64,000 nucleotides of DNA from Blautia schinkii (GTDB lineage Bacteria; Bacillota; Clostridia; Lachnospirales; Lachnospiraceae). Where the stretch lies: NCBI RefSeq assembly GCF_013304825.1, contig NZ_JAAWUO010000006.1, forward strand, positions 92,665 through 156,664, written 5' to 3'. Made by a program: the position numbers and the translations under genes. Under the pieces are notes generated by a model, which did not search any database, was not told the origin of the DNA, and saw nothing but the letters and a program-made list of their open reading frames with translations. Positions 34,974 to 42,907 of the stretch are shown here, in pieces (position 1 is the stretch's first letter; every line of letters starts with the position of its first letter).

Positions 34974-35573
34974 ATGCTGGAAACGATCATGCGGTTGGAT
35001 ATCCCACTTTACGTTATGACATCTTTGGGATGCATCGGCGGACTTGGGATGCTGGCAACGAACCTTACCTACAGAAGAATGATCCGAAATACACAGAGAT
35101 TACAGAACCTGAAAGAAAAATGGCTGAACATGTGGAAATCAAGAGACAGGCTTCTTCACAGAATGAACCGTTTCGTATGGTATCCGTCCCTGCTCAGCAC
35201 CTTCTTTCTGGTTCTGTCTGTTTTTCTGAACAACAGACTCGGACATGCAGAAGGACTGCCCATGCTGTATCTTTATATAGGGGCAGCTGTGCCAGCAGTT
35301 CTCCTGCTTTTGAGACAGGCACTGGATTTTTCTTATAAAGAAGAGCTGGTGATGACATCACTGGCTGACTATGTGGAGCAGGTCCGCACCTGGGTGGAAG
35401 AAGTCCCTGTTCCGCAGAAAAACGATCCTGTTTTGCAGGAGGAGATCGTAGATAAGATCACCAGAAGCATCCGTCAGACAGCGGCAACAGGAAGCCACTT
35501 CAGCAAGATGCTTTCACCTGAGGAGGAAGAGATCATGAAGGAGATCATAAGAGAGTTTATGAATGCGGAGTGA
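34974..35573 (+). CDS. Unknown membrane protein
   Basis: I do not recognise this 199-residue protein. Predicted helices are at about 9-27, 66-84 and 95-113; a basic stretch (RRMIRNTQRLQNLKEKWL) lies between the first two, and a Glu-rich, coiled cytoplasmic tail takes up the last 80 residues. It lies 189 bases after murF, behind an ACGGGAGGGT ribosome site. A TATAAT is present near 34850, so it may have a promoter of its own. It ends before a strong terminator. Confidence 0.7.
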   Translation: MLETIMRLDIPLYVMTSLGCIGGLGMLATNLTYRRMIRNTQRLQNLKEKWLNMWKSRDRLLHRMNRFVWYPSLLSTFFLVLSVFLNNRLGHAEGLPMLYLYIGAAVPAVLLLLRQALDFSYKEELVMTSLADYVEQVRTWVEEVPVPQKNDPVLQEEIVDKITRSIRQTAATGSHFSKMLSPEEEEIMKEIIREFMNAE

Positions 35574-35706
35574 GCATAGATTTCAGAATATCTGAAAAAA
35601 CACAGATATACGTACAAATATCTGCGGCAGCAATTCAGGTTCCGGATAAATAAATTCACTGCAGCGATTTGAAGAAATGCTATAGATTAATAAATATATA
35701 CTTATA

Positions 35707-35754
35707 AAAACTCTCCGGCAGATACGATTCTTTGGAATCAACCGGAGAGTTTTT
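35707..35754. terminator. Bidirectional terminator after the membrane protein
   Basis: AAAACTCTCCGG/CCGGAGAGTTTTT stem with a GATTC/GAATC inner hairpin. It separates the plus-strand block from the minus-strand gdhA. Confidence 0.85.
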
Positions 35755-35759
35755 AACCG

Positions 35760-35824
35760 AATCAAGTAAGTCCCCTGTTTCAATTGCGAGGAGCAATAAG
35801 CAGTGGGTGGGACTTACTTGTATC
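35760..35824. repeat. 65-nt intergenic repeat, copy B
   Basis: Partner of 13161-13225; ends CAAGTAAGTCCC / GGGACTTACTTG are inverted. It is followed at once by a perfect 12-pair hairpin (35821-35850, TATCAGGAGGGG/CCCCTCCTGATA), by AACTGC/GCAGTT (35851-35865) and by a CGGAT/ATCCG stem near 35892-35908. Together this makes about 150 bases of stacked stems with no ORF. Confidence 0.78.
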
Positions 35825-35958
35825 AGGAGGGGTACAAGCCCCTCCTGATAAACTGCGGAGCAGTTATTCGGTTATGAGCAAGTAGCGAAAGCGGATTGCG
35901 AATATCCGATTGACTGTATATAATTGTGTAAGATAAGGAATTTATCAGTTATACAGCA

Positions 35959-37227
35959 TCAACCCATGGAGATCGGGCCGCCACGAAGTTTACCGGCTGT
36001 GGTGATCCTCTTGATCGCAACCATGTAAGCTGCCATACGAAGAGTAACATTTTTCTCCTGACTTAATGCGTAAACTTCATTAAATGCAGTAAGCATGATC
36101 TTCTGAAGCATTTTGTTTACTTCATCAAGATCCCAGGTAAGATTCTGGATGTTCTGAACCCACTCAAAATAAGAAACAACAACACCACCTGCGTTGGAAA
36201 GGATATCCGGGCATACGATGATTCCTCTGGAATTCAGAATCTCGTCAGCTTCAACAGAAGTTGGTCCGTTGGCAGCCTCGATGATCAGTTTCGCCTGGAT
36301 GCGTCCGGCGTTATCCTCTGTGATCTGATTCTCAAGGGCAGCCGGGATCAGGACATCACATTTGCAGGTGATAAGACCGTCATTTGTAACGTGCTGAACG
36401 CCATCCTGCTCATATTTATCGAGAGTATTTCCTTCAGAAATAAACTTGCGGATAGCCGGAATATCAAGTCCGTCCTCGCAGTAAAGTCCGCCTGTGTAAT
36501 CACTGACAGCAACGACCTTCTGACCATTCTTATAAAAAATCTCAGCAGCAGTTCCGCCGACATTTCCCATACCCTGAACAGCGATAGCTGCGTTGGCAGG
36601 ATCGATATTATTCTTTTCCATGCACTGATAAGCAATGATGGTAACTCCGCGTCCGGTAGCCTCTACACGGCCGACAGAACCGCCGATCTCGATCGGTTTA
36701 CCGGTAACAACACCTGGAACCGTATGGCCTGTGAACATACTGTAAGTATCCATGATCCATGCCATAACCTCACCGTTTGTATTAACATCCGGAGCAGGGA
36801 TATCTTTATCCGGGCCGATGATAGGAAGGATACGGGTTGTATAACGACGGGTCAGACGGATCAGCTCAGCTCTGGAAAGCTTGGAAGGATCGACCTTGAT
36901 GCCTCCTTTGGCACCGCCGTAAGGAATATTTACAACTGCACATTTAAAGGACATCCATGCAGCAAGAGCCTTAACCTCGTCCATGTCGGAATTCTGATGG
37001 AAACGGATACCACCCTTGCACGGTCCACGTGCACTGGAATGCTGAACACGATATCCTTCAAATACCTTGATGGAGCCATCGTCCATACGGATCGGGATAG
37101 AAACCTTAAGCTCACGTTCCGGGTAGCAAAGTGTTGCGTAATCTTCATAACTGAGACCCAGTGCCTCTGCAGACTGTTTCAGGACAGAGAGCATATTGTC
37201 ATATGGATTATACTTTTTTTCTGCCAT
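35959..37227 (-). CDS. gdhA: Glutamate dehydrogenase (Glu/Leu/Phe/Val family)
   Basis: A 422-residue hexameric-type dehydrogenase interconverting glutamate and 2-oxoglutarate plus ammonia. Substrate domain with GGIRFHQN, the catalytic lysine region NIPYGGAKGGIKVDP, and the DIPAPDVNTNGEVMAW motif; the Rossmann part has AVQGMGNVGG. Length (420-ish) and lack of the N-terminal extension place it with the short RocG/NAD-type enzymes rather than the 450-residue NADP type. Start: ATG at 37227 after AAAGGAG; a GTG three codons earlier overlaps the ribosome site. Divergent from an RpiR regulator. Confidence 0.94.
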   Translation of the reverse strand: MAEKKYNPYDNMLSVLKQSAEALGLSYEDYATLCYPERELKVSIPIRMDDGSIKVFEGYRVQHSSARGPCKGGIRFHQNSDMDEVKALAAWMSFKCAVVNIPYGGAKGGIKVDPSKLSRAELIRLTRRYTTRILPIIGPDKDIPAPDVNTNGEVMAWIMDTYSMFTGHTVPGVVTGKPIEIGGSVGRVEATGRGVTIIAYQCMEKNNIDPANAAIAVQGMGNVGGTAAEIFYKNGQKVVAVSDYTGGLYCEDGLDIPAIRKFISEGNTLDKYEQDGVQHVTNDGLITCKCDVLIPAALENQITEDNAGRIQAKLIIEAANGPTSVEADEILNSRGIIVCPDILSNAGGVVVSYFEWVQNIQNLTWDLDEVNKMLQKIMLTAFNEVYALSQEKNVTLRMAAYMVAIKRITTAGKLRGGPISMG

Positions 37228-37283
37228 TGTTACCACTCCTTTGAAAACAAATATTTTTTCTTAAATGATTAAGAATAATATTA

Positions 37284-37328
37284 TTCATCTGATGAACTGA
37301 GTATAGCACAGCATATATGAATAGTAAA
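37284..37328 (-). promoter_or_regulatory. gdhA promoter and dyad operator
   Basis: Minus strand: TTTACT (37328-37323), 17-base spacer, TATACT (37305-37300). Just downstream is the dyad TTCATCTGATGAA (37284-37296) at the transcription start. Two more ATTCAT/ATGAAT half-sites lie at 37317-37323 and 37336-37343. A regulator, perhaps the divergent RpiR protein, may bind here. Confidence 0.6.
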
Positions 37329-37459
37329 TAATTTTATTCATAAAAACATATACAAAAATATTTATATCTTTTTAGGCGTTTTTACATAAGCGTATGTTAA
37401 AATAAAAACAGTGTATAAGAATGCCAGATATAAAATCAGGAAGACCAGGAGGGTATTTC

Positions 37460-38323
37460 ATGGAGAATCAGTTACAGAAGCTGATCATTTCAGCGCAGCT
37501 GACACCAAAGGAAAAAGAAGTTGCAGACTATGTTCTTGAGAATCTGCAGAAATGCTGTTTTATGACATCAACAGAGCTGGCAGGGGCGCTGAATGTGAGT
37601 TATTCCTCTGTGATCCGGCTTACCAAGACTCTTGGTTTTACCGGATATCCGGATTTTCAGAGCTTTCTGCGGGAAACCTATGCAGAGCAGTCCAGAGACG
37701 TGGACACAGGAATCCTCATTCCGGCAGAGCGAATTGAGGCAATTAAGAAAAAAGAGCATAAGGCGACTGTACAGGATACGGTATGCGCATATACTCTGAG
37801 TAATATTCAGAGTACCATTGCAAGCAACACAGAAGAACAGTACCGCAAGGCGAGCAGTATTCTTATTAACAGTGATGTGAAATATATTTTTTCCTCAAGG
37901 GGATCTACCTGTGTGGGAGAATTTCTGAATACGATCCTCAGACAGACTCTTCCCCATGTGTATAATTACGGAAGCCACGGGCAGAACATGTTCGATTTCG
38001 CAAGCGACCTGAAAAAAGGAGACGCAGCAGTTTTTATTACCTATTCCAGATATTCAAGACTGATGTATCTCACTGCGGAGATGGTACATAAACAGGGAGC
38101 TTCCATTATCCTTCTGACAGATAAGCCTACCTGCGAAGCTGCCAAGTTTGCTGACGTAGTGCTGACTGCCAGAGGCGACAGCAGTGAATTCTATAATTCC
38201 TATGTAGCAGGAATGTTCGCAGCAGAGATGCTCTGCGCATATACATGCAGGGAAACGAATTATTCCAACCAGGAGCTGCTGGAACGTATCGATGAATATA
38301 CTTCCCAGATCGGGAATTTCTGA
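37460..38323 (+). CDS. MurR/RpiR-family transcriptional regulator
   Basis: A 287-residue regulator: N-terminal HTH_6 domain (about 1-75; KEKEVADYVLENL, STELAGALNVSYSSVIRLTKTLGF) and a C-terminal SIS domain (about 120-260; IFSSRGSTCVGEF, VFITYSRYSRL, IILLTDKPTCEAAKFAD) that normally binds a phosphosugar. The usual Ser-rich sugar-phosphate loop of SIS is only partly kept (FSSRGST). No sugar genes are adjacent; the divergent neighbour is gdhA, so it may coordinate carbon state with nitrogen assimilation. ATG at 37460 behind CCAGGAGGG. Confidence 0.92.
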   Translation: MENQLQKLIISAQLTPKEKEVADYVLENLQKCCFMTSTELAGALNVSYSSVIRLTKTLGFTGYPDFQSFLRETYAEQSRDVDTGILIPAERIEAIKKKEHKATVQDTVCAYTLSNIQSTIASNTEEQYRKASSILINSDVKYIFSSRGSTCVGEFLNTILRQTLPHVYNYGSHGQNMFDFASDLKKGDAAVFITYSRYSRLMYLTAEMVHKQGASIILLTDKPTCEAAKFADVVLTARGDSSEFYNSYVAGMFAAEMLCAYTCRETNYSNQELLERIDEYTSQIGNF

Positions 38324-38335
38324 GTATAAAAACAG

Positions 38336-38370
38336 GGAGAGCTGATACTGTATAAATGTATCAGCTCTCC
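38336..38370. terminator. Terminator between the RpiR gene and the converging orphan gene
   Basis: GGAGAGCTGATAC / GTATCAGCTCTCC, perfect 13-pair stem with a nine-base loop; short T-rich tail. Confidence 0.8.
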
Positions 38371-38396
38371 TTGTCAATTTCCGGTATTCTGATATT

Positions 38397-38663
38397 CTAA
38401 TCTTCCTCGATCACCTGGATCTCCAGGTAATCAAAGTCGATCTGCTCAATAAAATTATCCTGATAAAAACGTGCTTTATCATGCTTCTTAAAATCCTTTA
38501 CAGTAGAATCCAGCCAGATCGGATTTCCAAGATCCATCTCATAACAGATCTCCTCAAGCCCATGAAAGATCTTATGTGTTCTTGTATCGTCACTGTCATC
38601 ACAGACTACTGTATCTTGAAGCATATGATTATCCTTCCATATTTTTCCCCATAAACGAAACAT
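38397..38663 (-). CDS. Small acidic protein of unknown function
   Basis: An 88-residue soluble protein, not recognised. It is rich in Asp, Glu and aromatic residues (CDDSDDTRTHKIFHGLEEICYEMDL), with no signal peptide. It is judged real because it has a promoter, an AGAAAGGAAAT ribosome site and an ATG at good spacing. It is converging on the RpiR gene and divergent from the hydratase gene, with about 230 bases between. No clue to its role. Confidence 0.75.
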   Translation of the reverse strand: MFRLWGKIWKDNHMLQDTVVCDDSDDTRTHKIFHGLEEICYEMDLGNPIWLDSTVKDFKKHDKARFYQDNFIEQIDFDYLEIQVIEED

Positions 38664-38709
38664 ATAAAATTTCCTTTCTGTATTGCCGTAAAAATTATCG
38701 AATGGCTAT

Positions 38710-38738
38710 AGTATACCGTCAGAGACAGGGAAAGTAAA
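38710..38738 (-). promoter_or_regulatory. Promoter of the small acidic protein gene
   Basis: Minus strand: TTTACT (38738-38733), 17-base spacer, TATACT (38715-38710). The hexamers are identical to those of the gdhA promoter. Confidence 0.65.
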
Positions 38739-38814
38739 GTTGTAAAGATCCGGACTTTATAAGAATATCAGCCATTTTGTACAGGAAACAGTGCATCAGC
38801 CCACCTCACTTTTA

Positions 38815-38843
38815 TTGACTAATGTGTAAAAATCCTCTATAAT
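38815..38843 (+). promoter_or_regulatory. Promoter of the aconitase-family gene
   Basis: TTGACT (38815-38820), 17-base spacer, TATAAT (38838-38843); GGAGGAACC ribosome site before the ATG. Confidence 0.85.
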
Positions 38844-38890
38844 AAACGAAATTATGAAAAAAAGAATCATTACAGATTGGAGGAACCGAA

Positions 38891-41149
38891 ATGAAACTTT
38901 ACGATACCGGTGTTTATCTTCAGAACGGACAGGATATCATTCCTGAGAACCAGGCGAACCTGCCAGTAGCGAAGGAAGAGGCTGCAAAGAATACCATCGC
39001 ATATTCAATTCTCAAGGCTCACAATAAATCTGACAACATGGAGAAGCTTCAGATCAAATTCGATAAACTGACTTCCCATGATATCACATTTGTAGGAATC
39101 ATCCAGACAGCAAGAGCTTCAGGACTTGAGAAATTCCCGGTACCATATGTACTGACCAACTGTCATAACTCTCTCTGTGCAGTAGGCGGAACCATCAACG
39201 AAGATGACCACATGTTTGGTCTCACCTGTGCAAAGAAATATGGTGGTGTTTACGTACCGCCTCATCAGGCAGTTATCCATCAGTTCGCAAGAGAAATGCT
39301 TGCAGGCGGCGGAAAAATGATCCTCGGTTCTGACAGTCATACAAGATACGGTGCTCTTGGAACCATGGCTATGGGCGAGGGCGGACCGGAGCTTGTAAAA
39401 CAGCTTCTCTGTCAGACATACGACATCAACATGCCAGGAGTAGTTGCCATCTATCTGAAAGGCACTCCGCGCCCGGGCGTAGGACCGCAGGACGTTGCAC
39501 TGGCTATCATCGGAGAAGTTTTTGCCAACGGCTATGTGAAGAATAAAGTTATGGAGTTCGTTGGACCAGGTGTTGCCAGCTTAAGCGCAGACTTCCGTAT
39601 CGGAATCGATGTTATGACAACAGAGACCACATGCCTTTCCTCCATCTGGCAGACAGATGAGAAGATCGAGGAGTTCTACGCGATCCACGGAAGACCGGAA
39701 GATTACAAAGAGCTGAAACCAGGCAGTGTTGCATACTATGACGGCTGCGTTGAAATCGACCTTGGTGAGATCAAGCCAATGATCGCAATGCCGTTCCATC
39801 CAAGCAATACTTACACCATCGATGAGCTGAAAGCAAACCTGGACGACATCCTTGCAGATGTTGAGAAAAGAGCACAGGTAAGCCTTGATGGAAAAATTCC
39901 TTTCACATTAAGAGATAAGGTAGTTGACGGACAGCTTTATGTTGAGCAGGGAATCATTGCCGGATGTGCAGGCGGCGGATTCGAGAATATCTGTGCAGCA
40001 GCAGACATCCTCAAGGGCAAAAACATCGGCCACGATGCTTTCACATTAAGCGTTTACCCGGCAAGTACTCCGATCTACATGGAGCTGGCTAAGAACGGCG
40101 TTCTTGCAGAGCTGATCGGAACAGGTGCTGTTGTGAAAACTGCATTCTGCGGACCGTGCTTTGGTGCCGGAGATACACCAGCCAACAATGCGTTCAGTAT
40201 CCGACACACAACCAGAAACTTCCCGAACCGTGAAGGCTCCAAGATCCAGAACGGTCAGATCTCTTCTGTTGCACTTATGGATGCACGTTCCATTGCTGCA
40301 ACAGCTGCCAACAAGGGATTCCTTACATCAGCAGAGGAGTTTGAGGGAAGCTATTCCGAGCATAAATATTACTTTGATAAATCCATCTACAAGAACCGTG
40401 TATTTGACAGCAAGGGCGTAGCAGATCCAAGCGTTGAGATCCAGTTTGGCCCGAACATCAAGGACTGGCCGGAGATGGCTGCACTTGCAGACAACCTGAT
40501 CCTGAAAGTTGTTTCCGAGATCCATGATCCGGTTACCACAACTGACGAGCTGATCCCATCCGGTGAGACATCCTCCTACCGTTCCAATCCGCTTGGACTT
40601 GCAGAGTTCACACTCTCCAGAAAAGACCCGGCTTACGTAGGCCGTGCAAAAGAGATCCAGGCAGCACAGAAGGCAATTCAGGCAGGTCAGTGCCCGGCTG
40701 AGGCAGTTCCGGAACTGAAACCGGTTATGGAAACCATCCATAAATCCTATCCGGATGTTGATAAGACAAACCTTGGCGTAGGAAGCACCATCTTTGCAGT
40801 GAAACCTGGCGATGGTTCCGCAAGAGAGCAGGCTGCATCCTGCCAGAAGGTACTTGGCGGCTGGGCAAACGTTGCCAATGAGTACGCAACCAAGAGATAT
40901 CGTTCCAACCTGATCAACTGGGGTATGCTTCCATTCCTGATCCCGGCTGGAGACCTTCCGTTCAGGAACGGTGATTACCTGTTCTTCCCTGGAATCCGTA
41001 AGGCAGTTGAGGAGAAGGCAGACGTGATCAAAGGCTACACAGTAGACGGTGACTCCCTGAAAGAGTTCGACGTTACACTTGGTGAGCTGACAGACGATGA
41101 GAGAGAAATCATCCTCAAAGGCTGCCTGATCAACTACAACCGTAAATAA
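38891..41149 (+). CDS. Aconitase-family hydratase (YbhJ-like)
   Basis: A 752-residue member of the aconitase superfamily. It keeps the substrate and cluster residues: [12 protein letters not shown], the single-cysteine turn [11 protein letters not shown] and the CGPCFGAGD pair that completes the [4Fe-4S] site. A C-terminal swivel domain holds the [17 protein letters not shown] element, with the RS..R/NWG signature. It is shorter than AcnA/AcnB and matches the group called hydratase/YbhJ, whose reaction is often assumed, not shown, to be citrate-isocitrate isomerisation. It stands alone with its own promoter and terminator; no citrate synthase or isocitrate dehydrogenase is nearby. Confidence 0.9.
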   Translation: MKLYDTGVYLQNGQDIIPENQANLPVAKEEAAKNTIAYSILKAHNKSDNMEKLQIKFDKLTSHDITFVGIIQTARASGLEKFPVPYVLTNCHNSLCAVGGTINEDDHMFGLTCAKKYGGVYVPPHQAVIHQFAREMLAGGGKMILGSDSHTRYGALGTMAMGEGGPELVKQLLCQTYDINMPGVVAIYLKGTPRPGVGPQDVALAIIGEVFANGYVKNKVMEFVGPGVASLSADFRIGIDVMTTETTCLSSIWQTDEKIEEFYAIHGRPEDYKELKPGSVAYYDGCVEIDLGEIKPMIAMPFHPSNTYTIDELKANLDDILADVEKRAQVSLDGKIPFTLRDKVVDGQLYVEQGIIAGCAGGGFENICAAADILKGKNIGHDAFTLSVYPASTPIYMELAKNGVLAELIGTGAVVKTAFCGPCFGAGDTPANNAFSIRHTTRNFPNREGSKIQNGQISSVALMDARSIAATAANKGFLTSAEEFEGSYSEHKYYFDKSIYKNRVFDSKGVADPSVEIQFGPNIKDWPEMAALADNLILKVVSEIHDPVTTTDELIPSGETSSYRSNPLGLAEFTLSRKDPAYVGRAKEIQAAQKAIQAGQCPAEAVPELKPVMETIHKSYPDVDKTNLGVGSTIFAVKPGDGSAREQAASCQKVLGGWANVANEYATKRYRSNLINWGMLPFLIPAGDLPFRNGDYLFFPGIRKAVEEKADVIKGYTVDGDSLKEFDVTLGELTDDEREIILKGCLINYNRK

Positions 41150-41173
41150 AATACAAAATAAATTCCAAAAGCA

Positions 41174-41206
41174 AAAGACCGGCGAGGTGAAAATCGCCGG
41201 TCTTTT
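41174..41206 (+). terminator. Terminator after the hydratase gene
   Basis: AAAGACCGGCGA / TCGCCGGTCTTTT with a short loop. Confidence 0.9.
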
Positions 41207-41300
41207 CTGAACACTGAAAATACCGTCTTAACGGTCAGCCGAAGGTGAAAAACTGACGGAAACTGTAATAGAAACTTAAAAAAACAGCATCAATGATGAA

Positions 41301-41329
41301 TTGATGAAAATAATGGAATATGGTATGAT
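41301..41329 (+). promoter_or_regulatory. Promoter of the SipW-type protein gene
   Basis: TTGATG (41301-41306), 17-base spacer, TATGAT (41324-41329); an alternative -10 TATAAT is at 41344. Confidence 0.5.
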
Positions 41330-41377
41330 GTTGTACAAAAGTGTATAATAAGAGTACACTCTGACGATAAACAGAAA

Positions 41378-42310
41378 ATGGAGGTGCCAATTATTTCTGA
41401 TGAGATAAATAAATCAGATATTTCCAGCAGAAAAAAACTAAGAAACAGACTTACCACAGGTGTTTTTGCGTTGCTTATTGCACTGATCGCAGTGGCTTCA
41501 GCAACATACGCATGGTATATATACAACACAAGCCGACATACAACAAAAGTCCGTATGGCAGCAGGAGCAGGCGTCAATCTGCAGATCAGCAATTCCTACA
41601 GCGGAACATATGGTTCGGCAGCAGTTCTGGACAGTTTTTCCGGAAGACTGAATCCTGTATCCACCAACCGGATCAGCGGCGGCTTCCAGAAAGTTCTGGG
41701 ATTTACCAATGGAACCGAGAATCAGTCCAATCTGGTAGCAAGTCTCTTTGGAAAGGGAGATTACAGTGATTATTACAATACCAGCCTTTTTCTGAAAACA
41801 AACGGCGATCCTACAGATATTTACATAGCAGACATCGGCTTTGAGGACAGCGATCCGAAGAATCCAATCTCATCTGCGATCCGGGTCGGTTTTGTAGTAC
41901 ATAAAGTTGGAAAAAAACAGCCATCACAGGGTGAATACATTTTTGCCATAAGTGATAAGAAAAACCCGCAGGCAGAATACAATACAGCTAAAGGAAAAGA
42001 AGGTGATGTGCTGGATTGCACGAAGACAGACGGAAAATTAAAACCAGTAGCAGTGACTTATCCATATATTTATGCTACTACTTATACCGATCAGAATAGT
42101 CAAAACTGGATAGCCACGAAGGTTGGAAAGAACTATGAAGTTTCATCTGGCACACAAAAAATTGCTTCTTCCGTAGGGTATGATGGCGTAAAAATGCGTG
42201 TTTATATCTGGATGGAAGGTACCGATGCTGATTGTGTCAATAATGCAGCAGCAGAAGACCCGGCAACTTATAACGTAAATGTAAAACTGGCAGGTATTTC
42301 TGCTGAATAA
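41378..42310 (+). CDS. Secreted protein with SipW-type signal peptide (camelysin/TasA-like)
   Basis: About 305 residues. The N-terminus has a charged stretch (KLRNRL), a hydrophobic helix ending ATYAWYIYNTS, the signature of SipW-dependent signal peptides (as in TasA and camelysin). The rest is Ser/Thr/Gly/Tyr-rich beta-strand sequence without recognised domains. The exported form is likely a surface or fibre protein. No sipW-like peptidase gene lies in the window. The start is unsure: the ATG at 41378 overlaps GGAGGT (41380-41385), which should serve a start near 41393, where the codon is ATT; the ATG-starting form is listed. Confidence 0.75.
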   Translation: MEVPIISDEINKSDISSRKKLRNRLTTGVFALLIALIAVASATYAWYIYNTSRHTTKVRMAAGAGVNLQISNSYSGTYGSAAVLDSFSGRLNPVSTNRISGGFQKVLGFTNGTENQSNLVASLFGKGDYSDYYNTSLFLKTNGDPTDIYIADIGFEDSDPKNPISSAIRVGFVVHKVGKKQPSQGEYIFAISDKKNPQAEYNTAKGKEGDVLDCTKTDGKLKPVAVTYPYIYATTYTDQNSQNWIATKVGKNYEVSSGTQKIASSVGYDGVKMRVYIWMEGTDADCVNNAAAEDPATYNVNVKLAGISAE

Positions 42311-42329
42311 GACAGCAAATATAAATTGA

Positions 42330-42360
42330 AAGGTCATGGCAGAGCCATGGCTTTTCTTTT
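42330..42360 (+). terminator. Terminator after the SipW-type gene
   Basis: AAGGTCATGGC-AGA-GCCATGGCTTTT followed by CTTTTAT. Confidence 0.85.
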
Positions 42361-42668
42361 ATCCTAAATATGCGAAAAAAACAGGATATCATATGGGAGC
42401 AAAGTACGCTAATAACAAAGCAAATACAAGCAATAAAAATGGAATTCCCTAAACCAGAACTCCACTTTATATTATTTCTTCAATAATATCTTCATATAAA
42501 AAAATATCTCCCCTGGGGCACATCGTTGAGAGGTGCGGGGAGTCCTGTTAATATTACTATATGTATAACAGATAATAATATCAATGTGCAAAATAGCCAA
42601 AATTCATCCTAATCCCTGACAATGCAACCTGGCATACGCAAAATACACGGATTTTCTATCCAACATTA
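42361..42668. other. Non-coding stretch with a stem-loop and a 16-nt repeat
   Basis: AT-rich, no ORF. A stem-loop CTCCCC (42508-42513)/GGGGAG (42537-42542) encloses GCAC/GTGC. The word TCAATGTGCAAAATAG at 42581-42596 recurs exactly at 50454-50469, on the other side of the kinase cluster. No other feature seen. Confidence 0.6.
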
Positions 42669-42697
42669 TTGACGTATGAAAAACTTCATGGTATTTT
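42669..42697 (+). promoter_or_regulatory. Promoter of the c-di-GMP riboswitch leader
   Basis: TTGACG (42669-42674), 17-base spacer, TATTTT (42692-42697). The transcript would start about 15-20 bases before the aptamer. Confidence 0.6.
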
Positions 42698-42717
42698 ATT
42701 TTTGATAAAAATGGAAA

Positions 42718-42833
42718 TTATTTCAAGGCAAACCTGCTGAAAGGCAGGGCCGCAAAGCCAGAAGGGGCTAAAATCAGTGTGATGTTAAAGAAATATAGTA
42801 GGGACGCTGGCAGGTTTTGGAAGGTGTCCTTTT
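42718..42833 (+). promoter_or_regulatory. Cyclic di-GMP-I (GEMM) riboswitch with expression platform
   Basis: Core features of the class I aptamer are present: GGCAAACC (42727), a hairpin with a GAAA loop (CTGCTGAAAGGCAG), GCCGCAAAGCC (42750) and GGGGCTAAAATC, a variable P3 arm, and a closing GGGACGCTGGCAGG. The GGACGC of the 3' side (42802) can instead pair with GTGTCC and T6 (42824-42836) to make a terminator, so aptamer and terminator are mutually exclusive or linked. This controls the hybrid kinase gene 70 bases downstream. The sign of control (on or off) is not clear by eye. Confidence 0.88.
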
Positions 42834-42907
42834 TTGTATGCAAAAATGGATAAGAAAACTGGCAGGGATAGGTTCTCTGTATATAGATAAAAGCAGGATA
42901 ACGAAGC

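Noticed and set aside
38505..38520. Match of CAGTAGAATCCA in the small acidic gene to the 46-nt repeat
   Set aside because: Only 12 bases, inside a coding region, and the rest of the repeat is absent; likely chance.
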